The notes under the pieces are model-generated. The model was not told the origin of the DNA and made no database searches. It saw only the letters and a program-made list of their open reading frames with translations. From contig NC_064539.1 in NCBI RefSeq assembly GCF_023856365.1, positions 18,603,019-18,667,018 on the forward strand: DNA of 64,000 nt. The letters run 5' to 3'. The position numbers and the translations under genes were made by a program. Below are positions 52,455-63,409 of this stretch, in pieces. Every line of letters begins with the position of its first letter. Positions within the stretch are counted from its first letter, which is position 1. The DNA comes from Brienomyrus brachyistius (lineage: Eukaryota > Chordata > Actinopteri > Osteoglossiformes > Mormyridae).

Positions 52455-55400
52455 AGGGAGTGACACTAAGATCAGTCAATCACTGTACCGAATAAGGAGA
52501 ATGGAATATAACTGTAGAAAAGCTGAGGCCCTTTTTTCTGCTAATTGGACCGTCTGAAGCTATTGGCTGTCTATCCCTGTGTGTGTTTGCTGCTACTGAA
52601 GCATCATTCAGAAGGACTGAAAGTGTAAGAGCCATTTTCTCCGGCCTTGTGTGTCTTTAGGATGCTGGCACCATACTATCATTTATAAGGAGCACACCCT
52701 CTCTCTCTTCGGTGCTTCCTGGGACCACAGCCAATCAGACGATGGAACTGGAAATAAAGAAAAACAATGTGGTTTGAATGACTGAAACGTGCAGTGTGTG
52801 CACATATATGCCTTTTAGCATGGTCCTGTTTTCAGGTGTTATACATTTTCATTTATACTGGTAATAATAGTAATTGCTCTTTATTTGGTTACAAATATAA
52901 ATTGTGTATGTGTGTAAATAATATATGCATGTGTATGTTGAAATGAGCATACATGCACATAAACTCTGCAGGGAGTTTAAGATCACCATTAAGGTCTCAC
53001 TGGGGAGGTTGTCAGGGGTCGACTTCTGTGACGCAGTTACATCAAACAAAGCTGCCCCGTTGGGGAAAGGTTGCGTAACACCAACTTCTATGTATTTTGG
53101 TTTAGAAATTGTGCAAGGAATAGACTAGCTCGAATGTCTGTCTAGATACTAAAAATATAGCCTCTTTGCAAAGGTTGTATATTAGTGTGACAGCAGCTCT
53201 TCTCGGAAGTTATGGCTGCTTTTCTACTTGGAAATAGTGCTTTTTTTTAAGATAAATGCAAATTGATTATTTTAATATACTTTTGCAAAATGAAAAACGT
53301 AACTAAAATACCATCTGAACAAATGCTGTTTTTCCCCACATATACGTTTGTTTTCATTGAAAGGCGGTAAAATTCCATTTTGCTTTACAGTACTAGAGGG
53401 ATTAGCAGTTACTGAACATGGGTGTTGGCCAGCCAATTAACTGCTGCTCTGCCCCAAAGCAAAGGCTGACTGTGTTCCAGGTCCTCTGTTGGATGTCATG
53501 CAATTGCTGGCTTTCATAGTCTGAGAAATAATCCTTTTATGAAATGTAATACTTGCAACCTTCTGACCCTGCACAATTGCACTGTTTAGTGTTGTAAGAT
53601 TATAAATGGGGACGTAGGTGAGGCAGCTTTCAGCGATAAGTCTTGTATGATTAATGCTGCAGAGTTATTTTAAATGTGTTAATTATGCAACATGTTTATA
53701 TTGACCTTTTGGGTTTTTTTTATATATATTTTTTTATATAATGTGTATAGGTGTTGTGTCACACTTGTTGGTTCTGCTTTTGAAATATTGTTTCTTTTAT
53801 TTTGTAATTGTTGCACACCCATAGCGTCATCCTTTGAAATTATAACAAAGTTGCTGAGGTTTAAAAACATGCGCGTCTCCCCTTTGCATATTCCTCTTTT
53901 TTTAACAGATACCATCTGCAGTATGTCCCTAACAAAGCAATTTACTCTTTGAGCTCCTGTTTAAAGCTCAAGTCATTATCCATAACACTGTATCCAAGGG
54001 TAACCAAGTGATATTCCAGTGCATTATAATATTCTTCAGCTTAGTAAAGTGCGGGCTACTGGACTGGCAAATGAGCTATTCACGTTTTAAATGAAATAAT
54101 AATTAAATGAATGATAACCTGTTTTAAAAATGTCACAAATAAGATGCTATAGAAAACCGATGCATCACAAACACCTTTTTTTTTTATTTTCAAAGTTTTT
54201 TTTTAATAACATTGTTATTGTTGTTGCCGTTTCTTGTTTCAACAACAAATTGCATTTTAGGGTTTGCCTGAAGTTAATGATTTCAAATATGTTTTAATCA
54301 TATTAAATGATTATCAAGTTAAGATCATGTGCACTTGCTGCTATTTTACTCCTCATGTGTTACATATTTGTCTGTGCCTGTATCCGTCATGCAAGGTGCA
54401 GCATAAATAGGGTATGTTTACCTGTAAAGCTGTCATATAAAGACGTTGCAGACACCAGTCAGCGTCGTCTGCTTTCCCTTGGATGTGGAGCAGTTTTAAG
54501 GGGATTTCCACCTTTTAGGAAGTAATACACTAATGATGTTCTCATTCCTTAGCTTTTTAATGCATCTAAACTGTTGTTCATTTGATGTCTTTCATGGAAG
54601 GACACCTCTGTGCTTGAACAATACATTTTGCCATGTAATCAGATTTGGATGACAAGAAGCAGAGTAAAGGCCCAGTGAATACGATGTTACACAGGCCCTG
54701 TAGCACTGCTAATTTCAGAACAAATCCATTTACACTTCTGCAGAAACCTGTTTTGCAAAACCCTACCACGTGTATCCTGCTGATGTATTGCACTCAATAT
54801 TTGTTGCACAATATAAGATAAATAGCAATGACAAAAGATTGAAGTACTGCATGCAGAAATGCACATCAATATTTGTCACTTCTTCAGTTTGGTGTACAAT
54901 TTTTAACTGAAGAGTTCATATTTGCCACCATCTCGTCAGCTGTGAAAAAAGTGCAAATGTTTAATAAGTAAAATTAGTTACACAACCTAGAAAATGGATT
55001 CTAATGACCTATCATTTTCAAAAAGAAAAATATAGATTTATGCTATAACTAGCCACGATATATTTCATGTCTATATTTTTCTTACTAAACAAAAAGGTTT
55101 AGAACAGTATTATTTATATAAATGTGTTTTTTTTTTCCTAATATAAATCTCTGCTTTAATCTATTCAAAAGTATCATAATTTGTAAAACACTATTACTGT
55201 AACAAAAATCTGGAATTTTGTACAGTATAACAAATCATACTTTATATTTTGGAAACACACCATATAAGATAGTATAACAATATATACAGGAAGGAACAAG
55301 AAATGCATCTACTGCAGTCGTCATGGAAACTAATTTGGCACATGTCATGGCCTGAGCCCAGGAATTTTAAGTAGTAAGTAATGAATTTCATGTAAAGAAC

Positions 55401-56055
55401 AAGCTAGTTTTAGTGCTTATGAACCTAAGAAGTAGCTACCTGTTGACATGGCCTTTCAATTTCAGTTAAAACACCCAGCATATAAACATGCTAAACATGC
55501 TGATTTGCAATTAGATGCGTCAGCTAAAATGCATTAAGCATCAAAATTTAAAAACCATTAGCGACTATACCAAATATGATTGCAATAGGTTATTCTAGTA
55601 AAGTTACTAGAGGAGTATTGTATTATTGCATTTAGGCCTAGTTATTGCTCCTGTCGACTATAGTGTGACATTTGACAACAATCACTGGCTTTAACTGAAG
55701 GAATATGTTTCAATTAATGTATTTCGGTGAGCGTGGTCCTGAAGGAATGGCTTACAACACGATGCCATTATTTATGTGCGAGACGTTAGAAAGATCCCAT
55801 TTCCCTACTATAATAAATTAGAACTTAGGCTGTTTATTCGGTAAGCCGAATAAATGCTTGTTTCTTGTTTTGGTAATTTTCTAAATCAATGAATGAAAAC
55901 TTGATAAATGGAGCTCCGCCGTTAAATTATAAATAGAATAAAATAAGATTCGCTACCTTCAGTTATTTTTGTGATCAACCCCCAATCCGGTAAGACGCTC
56001 CGGTAGCGGTTAGGTTATTAGCTAAACGTCTTTTTTTGTAGTAGTAGTTTTTTCT
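52455..56055. other. DYM-SMAD7 intergenic, nothing recognised
   Basis: AT-rich. No ORF, RNA gene or repeat copy that I can name. Segments near 53400-53670 and 55300-55560 are complex rather than low-complexity and would be the first places to test for conservation. Confidence 0.35.
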
Positions 56056-56059
56056 GCCT

Positions 56060-56500
56060 GCCGTGGTGTGTGATCACTTCCAGACTACCTTAAACGCCGC
56101 TATTCGCTTGTTGAACGTGGCTCTTTTGCGGCGCCAGTGGGGAATCTGGGAACAATGGGAGCGAGAGCCATTGACTGGCGGCGCCTCCCAAGCGCACATA
56201 TCCCATCATCATAATCATCCATCCCACTGGCCTGCAGCGACACTGACTGGCACCCATATTAACATACTGCGCCTCGCCTACTGTCTAAGACACAATTAGA
56301 CTACAGCTGCATTCTTCGGTCGCACAAGAGGCCTCTGTCTGGCCGGCCGGCCGGCCGCCGGGCCGCTTAAAGGGCCAGATGTTACCGGCGGCCCCCGTCT
56401 GCTTCAGTCCGCCCCGCCGAGAAACGCAGCGCCGCAGGCAGGCAGGCAGCACGCCGCCATCTGGCCTTATTGACGCTCTAGACATATCTGTGGCTGTCAT
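56060..56500. promoter_or_regulatory. GC-rich candidate distal SMAD7 promoter or enhancer
   Basis: This is a second CpG-rich patch about 1.2 kb before the SBE, with GGCGGCGCC, a tandem GGCC run (56340-56366) and a partial SBE (CTCTAGACA near 56477). It stands out sharply from AT-rich flanks. No ORF with family resemblance is present. A regulatory role is inference from composition and position. Confidence 0.35.
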
Positions 56501-57460
56501 GTGGGTTAATTGGATAATATTACTTTTATTACATTTTATACTAGGAGTTACCTTTATAAATCTGCGCAGCGGAATTTAATGCTGTTTCTAAAATGTATTT
56601 TTACTCGGTAAATTTAAAAGGGAAGATCAACAAGCTTTTTATATGAATGAATGAATGAATACATGAATGCATGCATGCATGAATTAAATATCATTTAAAT
56701 GCTCTGATGTGTATTCGTTGTAGTGAAGGGGAATCGCGTCTTCAGCTGCAGACCTGTTCGCTGATGGGCGAGGAAACCATTTCCTTGTTTCGTCTCTTTC
56801 TCGATGCTGTCAGGGAAACAATTAGGTTAATGGACACCGGCTCCAGAAGGTTCTGCCACAGCACGCGCCTGTAGAATCACCCCATTGTCTGGGCTGTCTG
56901 ACACGAAAATGCAAAAAGTGCCCCCAGTGCACCTTCCAAAAATATTAATTTCAAAGGGGAAAATAAGCAAATATTTACATGCCATGTTATTGGTAATGCG
57001 AAACTAGAAACTATTGTCTAACAGCTAAACTACTGAGTACTGGTATATGTGGCGAAAACGCTATTAATTGAGACTAACATGTAAGAGCACGACTTGCAAA
57101 TACAATTATACTAAAAAAAAGCAGGCCACAAAACCAGATCTAGGCCTATAAATGTTTTTTTTTTATTTTATTTTACTCAATAATCATCATAGATCATTTC
57201 GAATTATCATCTGTAACAACAAACAGACATAAACAAATAAACACAACTAAACTGAATTATGCACATAGTTAACATTATTTATTCCACTAAAATTGTTTTT
57301 AATTTGTGAGTGATCTTTGCCGAACCCACATTTTTAATGCATGATTCTCAAAATTAATATTTTTCGTATTTTCTTTAATATTATGAACTGCGAAACAAGT
57401 TTAAACTTCAATTTAGTGTTGCGTTCACCTTTGTAAAACTGGCGCCCCCTTCTCCTTCAC
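56500..57460. other. SMAD7 upstream flank
   Basis: AT-rich with an (ATGA/ATGC)n patch at 56643-56685. TATAAAAA at 57461 and a CT tract at 57560-57577 mark the approach to the promoter. Confidence 0.35.
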
Positions 57461-57629
57461 TATAAAAATGCTGAGAGCCCCCTACTTGCTTCCTGGTTAA
57501 AAACGTCTTTCTGTTAAGGAATAACTATTTACAAGTTAGTACTGTAACTAATGTAACTTTTCTCTCTCTCTCTCTATCTAGCGGCGAGCCACTTGATCTC
57601 TTGTTTGCGCAACACAATCACTTTTTTTA

Positions 57630-57770
57630 AGCGACAGAGTGTCTAGACAGGCACGTGACGGGGCGCGCCGATGCGCAGTGGAGCCGCGGCGGCTGCGAGC
57701 GCGCAGAGGCGGCCGGGGGAGGCGAGGGCACTTCGGCCATCGGCGCTTCTCCACATCGCATCGCCTCTTT
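57630..57770. promoter_or_regulatory. smad7: CpG-rich SMAD7 promoter core
   Basis: This stretch is dense in CG dinucleotides (GGGGCGCGCCGATGCGCAG, GCCGCGGCGGCTGCGAGCGC) in an otherwise AT-rich flank. It starts at the SBE/E-box and contains GC-box-like GGGGGAGGCG. It most likely marks the promoter. The exact start site cannot be read from sequence. Confidence 0.6.
57641..57657. promoter_or_regulatory. smad7: Palindromic SMAD-binding element plus E-box in SMAD7 promoter
   Basis: GTCTAGAC (57641-57648) is the full palindromic SMAD-binding element. Three bases (AGG) later comes CACGTG (57652-57657), extended to CACGTGACG. In mammalian SMAD7 promoters the same palindrome mediates SMAD3/4-dependent auto-induction, and TFE3 is reported to cooperate through a nearby E-box. 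The match and spacing are seen; function here is inferred. Confidence 0.85.
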
Positions 57771-57868
57771 GTACGCGCTCAACTTTCTGCTTTTCCTTAT
57801 ATACACGGGCGCCGCAACTTCAGCTAAAAGAAGTCGGATGAGTCGGAATAAGGATATATAACAGATCA

Positions 57869-57878
57869 TATATAAAAG
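57869..57878 (+). promoter_or_regulatory. smad7: TATA-box-like element downstream of the SBE
   Basis: TATATAAAAG lies about 220 bp after the SBE and 920 bp before the SMAD7 ATG. It matches the TATA consensus, but mammalian SMAD7 is considered TATA-less. A second TATAAAAA is at 57461-57468, upstream of the SBE. Which one, if any, is used is unknown. Confidence 0.25.
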
Positions 57879-57899
57879 ATGCACCGCTCTTAAAGGGAC

Positions 57900-58798
57900 G
57901 AAATATAAAGGTCTTTATAGGAAACGCGAGTACTCTGTTCGATCAGATTGATTTTGACTAGTCTTGGATTTTGCTTGAGCGTTTTTTTCTGCTTTTTTTT
58001 GTTCTGCTGGAAAGAATCCCCCTGGTTTTCTGCAAACAGTTGCAATGTTTGTTGCGGATCTGAATATCGCAATACGGATATAGCTGATAATTGTTAAAAG
58101 CCAAGGGGGGAAGACAGACAGCAGCCTTTGTTGCACCGGTTAAGGTTCGCTGGCGTCTTGGAAGATTTTGTTTTTTTGGATTTAATTTTTTTCTTTTATG
58201 GACGCAGGACAAGCTTGGCTATGAATGGATATGTTTCTTTGTGCAATATATATTTTTTAACCCTACTTAAAAAATTCCAACCGGCACTATAGTAATCTGT
58301 ATGCCGTGATTTCGTATACGTAAATACACATTACAGTGTTTGTTTGAAATCATTCAGAAGAAAGTGCATGACTGAATGTAGCGTTTATTGTAGTTAGCTA
58401 TAATTAGCTAAACATTACCAGTGGAGTCTGTATACTGCATGTTGCAGTTGCATTGAACAGTATTTTGCGTGCATGTACAGTTTATGCAGCTGTCCGACTA
58501 AATGTTTATAACTTAAATGATACATGTATTTACGATCTGCATTATTATTTCTGCAACTACCCCAAAGTATATCATCGATGCACATTAGCACATTTCTGAA
58601 AGCGTCCTTTCGTATAAGGGATAAATCTTAGACTGAAGCCTGGCTTATGCTACAGATTGTCTTAGCTGCTCGAGTCCCCAGTTTTTCCGTACGATCATTT
58701 CAGGCTGCTTGTCTTTGCTTGGACTCGGATCCCGGATCCTTCATGATTTGCGGACATCATGCTCGTTTTTTAGCCGGGAAACCTTCTTTTCGTCCCGC
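57900..58798 (+). other. smad7: Probable SMAD7 5' UTR with upstream ORFs
   Basis: About 0.9 kb lies between promoter signals and the SMAD7 ATG with no clear splice sites. It holds several ATGs, including one at 58647 that opens a 105-codon uORF overlapping the SMAD7 start in another frame (to 58964). Another, at 58759, begins a four-codon uORF. The 5' boundary is uncertain. Confidence 0.45.
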
Positions 58799-59264
58799 AT
58801 GTTCAGGACCAAACGATCGGGGCTCGTCCGGCGACTCTGGAGGAGCCGTGCGCCTGTCGAGGGCGACGGGGAGGCGGATACTCGAACGCATGGATCCAAG
58901 GGCTGCTGCATGGGCAAATCGACTAAGGTTTCCAAATCTAACCCTGGAGCGGAGGCTGAATTAAAAGTATTGACCCACTCGATCCTGAAAAAGATCAAAG
59001 AGAAACAATTAGAGGCGCTTTTGCAGGCGGTGGAGTCGAAGGGGGGCGTCAGGAGCCCCTGTCTTCTCCTGCCCGGCAAAGTGGACTCCAAACTGGGTCA
59101 GCACTCGTACTCGCTCCCTTTGCTGCTCTATAAAGTGTTCAGGTGGCCGGATCTCAGGCACTCTTCGGAATTAAAGAGGCTTTCTTGCTGTGAATCCTAT
59201 GGGAAAATTAACCCCGAACTTGTTTGCTGCAATCCGCACCATATGAGTCGGCTTTGTGAATTAG
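58799..59264 (+). CDS. smad7: SMAD7 coding exon 1 (MH1-like domain)
   Basis: This has 155 codons plus one base and ends at donor GTAAGT. After the basic start comes GCCMGKS and then [58 protein letters not shown] and RLCEL. The segment that forms the DNA-binding hairpin in receptor SMADs is diverged ([11 protein letters not shown]), which fits an inhibitory SMAD. An upstream in-frame extension has no ATG, so 58799 is the preferred start, although its Kozak context is weak (C at -3). Confidence 0.96.
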
Positions 59265-60333
59265 GTAAGTGTCTTGCAAATATAATATGGATATTAATAT
59301 CACGTATCCAATGTGATACGGAGATGTTAAGATGGTATAATGTCAGTACATGGCACAGTTTGTTATGCTACTACTAGTGCATCAGGGTATCAAAGATCAA
59401 ACATCTCTTGCCCATAAAGAGCTAAAGAAAAGTTTATTTTCCTATTCAAAGTAGAAAGAAGATATTAATATCTGTTCATTTTATGGCTAAGATCAGCCGC
59501 TGGTGTTCTTTTCGCTTATTCACTTATTGACTGCGAATTGGTAGATAATTTAATATTGCGTTAATGTGAATTAATTACATGCTTAGACGTAAAACGGCAA
59601 CATCACGATTTACTTTTTTAAGAATAACACGTGAAGATAGTAATTGTGAGCAAAATGTAAGTCGCCGATTGCTCATACGTTTTCATATCTGGTCGATTTT
59701 TATTAATCGTGCTGTAAACGGGCTCTTGGTATAAAACACGTTTTCACAGTAATTCCTGCTACGGCGAGGCAGCGGGAATGGGCGGAATAAGCGGCAGTTT
59801 GTAAATGAGGCTGCTGCCGCTTTTACAGTCACTTCCCCGAGCCAAAAGAGGCCCGTATCTCCCTGCCCCGGTCGCAGATAGACGGGAGACTGGCGCCAGG
59901 CGCCCCCTCGTTTATCTGCCTGCTAAATATCAAGGCGATCGCCGCCTCCCAGGCCCTGCCTCCGGCCCTCACTGCTAAGACAAACAGTTTGCAAGAAGAA
60001 TGCCAAGTGTTATCATGGTTTCTGCCTCTCCTTCACGCACAGCCATGCCTCCTCATGTGCCCTTTTCATTGCAGAGTCCCCCCCGCCTCCCTATTCACGA
60101 TACCCCGTGGACTTTTTAAAACCACCAGGTAAGTTTTCTAATCAGTCTCCAAATAATATATACCCTTCAGTTTACGAAATCATTGGAATGTATCTGAATA
60201 GCGCATTATTCCTTGGCTTTGGTTGTTTGGTCGTACTTCGTATTAGTTTATCGGAACTTTTTAAATAAAATTCTTAAGGGTTAAAATGTTTGTCTTTATA
60301 CACATGCAAACAAATGTATCCATATATGTCCAC

Positions 60334-60411
<78 letters not shown>

Positions 60412-63409
60412 AAATTCATGTCTCCAGAATTTCTGTGGCCAGTAAAAAAAATATTGTACTTTTTATATCGCCTAAGCAGCAAGGCTGCCTGTTTTTCTAA
60501 AGTCGGGCTTTTAAACTTTATTATGAAGCCGAGGTCCACCGTGAGATGTGATTTATGGAAGCCGGAGCGCCTTTGGCCGGCCAGGACCCTGTAATAGCAT
60601 GGACGCTGGCCAAGGCCGGGACCCATTTCTGGCTGGCACCAACCCTGGAGTGGTTGTCTGCACAAACTTCTGGCTGACGGGTGACCTGGCAGGGTAGATA
60701 AACTGCACTGGCACCGGGGGCACAGGGAGACCGGGGCCTCATGGCTGGAGGGTGGGGGGAGGCTGGTTTAGAGGAAATCGGAAATGTGGATCACACAGGA
60801 GACTGCACAAAGACACTGCGCCGACTTTTATCTGTCGAATTGATCTTCCGATGGCTGTTTTTTTTTCTTGTCAGACATTTGTGTGGGTAACTTGCGTGTG
60901 CGTGCTTGTATGTCTGCGGGCAGTGGCGGAGCTCTAGATAACCCATTCGAAAGCGTGGATTTAGGCTGTGTGCAGAAATGGAAGCTCGCCATATGTTTTA
61001 ATGGCTCTTTTATGTTAACTTTTAGGGTCAGTGAGAATTCTGTGCTATTCATATGGTTATTTATCCTGTTCTGGTTTATGTGACATTGCTGGTTGTCAAA
61101 CAAGCTGAATATATTGTATTACCAGATTTTTTTTGTGTCTATTTTAATATTCAATTCTTCATTGTAACTTGAGGGACTTTAATCCTTGATATATTTAGCC
61201 GGAAAATAATTGAAAAAACTGAAATGTGCCTGGACATATTACTTTACTGTCATAATGACATTCCGGGTGTTTTTTTTTAATACCGATTTTGCTTAGGCTT
61301 AATTAATCATGTATCACATAGAATCAGAGTGCTGTGTGTATGAGTAACAATTATTATGTCAAATCCATAAAAAAAAGAATAATGAAAACAGACAAGCTCC
61401 ATAAAAAAAACAATAGAGTATCAATATACAATTGAAAATAGAAGTTAAGCTCACTGAGCTCGACAGAAAGAAATGTTTCCATGCTCTTTGACATATGCCG
61501 CGCTTCCCTGTCTCGCTGTTGAGGACAGAGGGGGGGAAAAAAACCCTCAGAACAATGGACAGTGGCAAGAAAGGGGAAGTCATAGAGGCAACTTTCATTT
61601 TTGTTTTAAGACGCAGCGCTGACACTGTCATGTGAGCGTGAGGGGCTCCGCGGGAAACGAGTGGCAGGATCTCGTCACCTGAATGGACTGTCTGCTATGT
61701 TATTTACATGTCCCATGATCCTCCACGCATGAATGAAGCACGGTAATTCAGAGCTGTCAGGCTGCGCTTCCCTGAATGAAACGTCCTGCATCCTGCATTC
61801 ACCAGAATGAAGCGTTCTGGTGAATGCCTGGGAAGTACTAGCATTATTGTTGTTGTTAATATTTTATTTTATTTTTTGAGATCAGTAGATAAGTGGGTCA
61901 GTGTAATGGTTTGAGTCAGCTGTAATAGGATCAATGTGTTGGATTCTTAAGGTTCAACGGTCTATCCAGTAATGTTTTGTATCTTTGCGCGGATTTATAT
62001 AGCATAAGACCTGAAAACAGTATGGCGGAATAGAAGGTGCTTTTACAGACATGAATTCGGTATGTTCGCCTCTCAGTGACGACTGAGCCTGGACGGCACC
62101 AGATCCGCCAGCATGAAATGTGAGTTTGTTTTCCCTCCCTGCGACATGAATCATGGAGTGTTTGAAGCTGCCGTCTGGCTTCTCGTGACTTTCTGGCTCA
62201 GAGAGACGCTCTCGGTCCTGCGGTCCAAGAGGCATACCCAGGAAAAGAGCACTGCGTTTTCCAAGCCAGAGAAAGGAGATCCAGGATGGATCGTATTGTT
62301 TGATGACTGGAGAGAGGGATGCATTGGTTCGCCAAGGCCAGCTGTCCCTGCCTTCAGTTTTCATCAGAATTGAGAGAACCGGATTGAAGAAGTGACTAAA
62401 CAATGCCTATTACCCAACATGATCCGGCAAATAAATTAAATAAGCTCTAGTTTATTACAGTTTATTAAAGAATTAACTCCAGAAATATGTATTTTACCAA
62501 TGAAGTCTATTTAAAAATAACGTCTTGACAATTCATAATTACTGTCAGAAATACTCTAGCAAGGCATTCATCATCTCTCATATACAGTGTTTATCATGCT
62601 TCATTGTGTAGTAGGGGGGGAAATTAGCTATTGGTCACGAAAGCTATAGAGAACACAGGGTTAAACATTAGGGCTCTGAGCAAAAGAGTTTCCTCTCCTC
62701 CAGTTTGCTATTAAGAAAATTTACTGTATACAGTGTTCAAGGCTGAGGCTATTTTCCTGTCTCTCCCTCATTGTTTTTGAGTTGATTAAGTGTATCCTGC
62801 TGAATCGTATATTTCTATTAGTGGCGTCACACTGTGCTGATAAGGCCAGTGAGATGTTTTCTCCATTCTTATTTTCTTGATGCCGTTTATTTATTATGAA
62901 TAGCACTTGGTGCAGATGAGGGAAAATATCGCATTACTTTCTGTGCTCGTAGGGGAGTTTGAGTTTAGGTGTTGGTGCCGTTGAAGATCAACATCAGTCC
63001 CAGCTGGGGGACCCCAGCTGTACCAGCGAGGTCGCTGGTAATTCCCAGTGTTTGGTGTTTAGGATGATGGTTGAGAAATGTTTTTGTGTGTAGAAAGCGG
63101 TGAATGATATGTGTGTGTGCAGTCAGTGACAGATTTTTCTGTTCTGTTGTGCTGGATGGATTATCTTCTTTGCTCCTGTGATGTTCTCTGACCTCTTGGG
63201 CTGTTGTGTACTTCCTAGATGCTCTCTGTGTGCTATTTTCGACTGAAGAAGAAAAATGTATAGATTGGGCATGTTGATGGAGCGTCTTCTGTGTGAATAA
63301 CCCTCGCCTGTCTCTCCCCCCCCCCCCCCCCCCACAGATTCTCCAGACCCTGTGCCTTCTTCCACTGAAACTGGGGAAACAAACTACTCGGCCCCTGTGG
63401 GGCTCTCAG
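58799..63409 (+). CDS. smad7: SMAD7 (inhibitory SMAD), 5' part: three coding exons
   Basis: SMAD7 is the inhibitory SMAD induced by TGF-beta and BMP. It binds activated type I receptors, recruits SMURF E3 ligases through a PY motif, and competes with receptor SMADs. Exons 58799-59264, 60075-60128 and 63338-63409 splice in frame to about 197 residues. The start ATG at 58799 gives the family N-terminus [19 protein letters not shown]. The N-terminal MH1-like region covers about residues 54-155, with a putative zinc set C88, C131, C143 and H148 by alignment to SMAD3. The linker carries PPPY at residues 159-162. The last exon, with most of MH2, is beyond the window. Compared with the human protein, the Gly-rich insert between the basic N-terminus and MH1 is largely missing, as expected for a shorter fish form. 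Codon phases at both junctions fit the known four-exon structure. Confidence 0.96.
59898..59914 (-). promoter_or_regulatory. CTCF-like motif in SMAD7 intron 1
   Basis: The - strand reads ACGAGGGGGCGCCT, close to the core of the CTCF consensus. It lies in a GC-rich stretch of intron 1. This is a motif match only. Confidence 0.35.
60075..60128 (+). CDS. smad7: SMAD7 coding exon 2 (PY motif linker)
   Basis: A 54-bp exon between acceptor CATTGCAG and donor GTAAGT. It completes a split Glu codon and encodes [21 protein letters not shown] is the WW-domain ligand that SMURF1/2 recognise in this family. Exit phase is 1. Confidence 0.95.
60343..60406 (+). repeat. (TA)n microsatellite
   Basis: 32 uninterrupted TA units in SMAD7 intron 2, preceded by TGTGTGTG. 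Confidence 0.95.
60410..63315. other. smad7: SMAD7 intron 2, no further gene seen
   Basis: About 2.9 kb. Stretches at 61440-61660 and 62040-62360 are complex and include a SOX-like AACAATGG (61551). They are candidate enhancers on composition alone. No exon or repeat is recognised. Confidence 0.35.
63316..63333 (+). repeat. smad7: Poly-C run of 18 at the SMAD7 exon 3 acceptor
   Basis: The run ends four bases before the AG at 63336-63337 and serves as the pyrimidine tract of this splice site. Confidence 0.9.
63338..63409 (+). CDS. smad7: SMAD7 coding exon 3
   Basis: A 72-bp exon with acceptor CCACAG (63337) and donor GTAGGA. It completes a split Asp and reads [20 protein letters not shown] then GLS. 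This matches the linker just before MH2. The acceptor tract is a run of 18 C. Confidence 0.93.

Noticed and set aside
58709..58798. N-terminal extension of SMAD7 in frame with the main ORF
   Set aside because: The extension begins with TTG and contains no in-frame ATG; the family N-terminus starts at MFRTKR (58799).
60261..60665. 134-codon ORF with an IYIYIY stretch
   Set aside because: Created by the (TA)n microsatellite.
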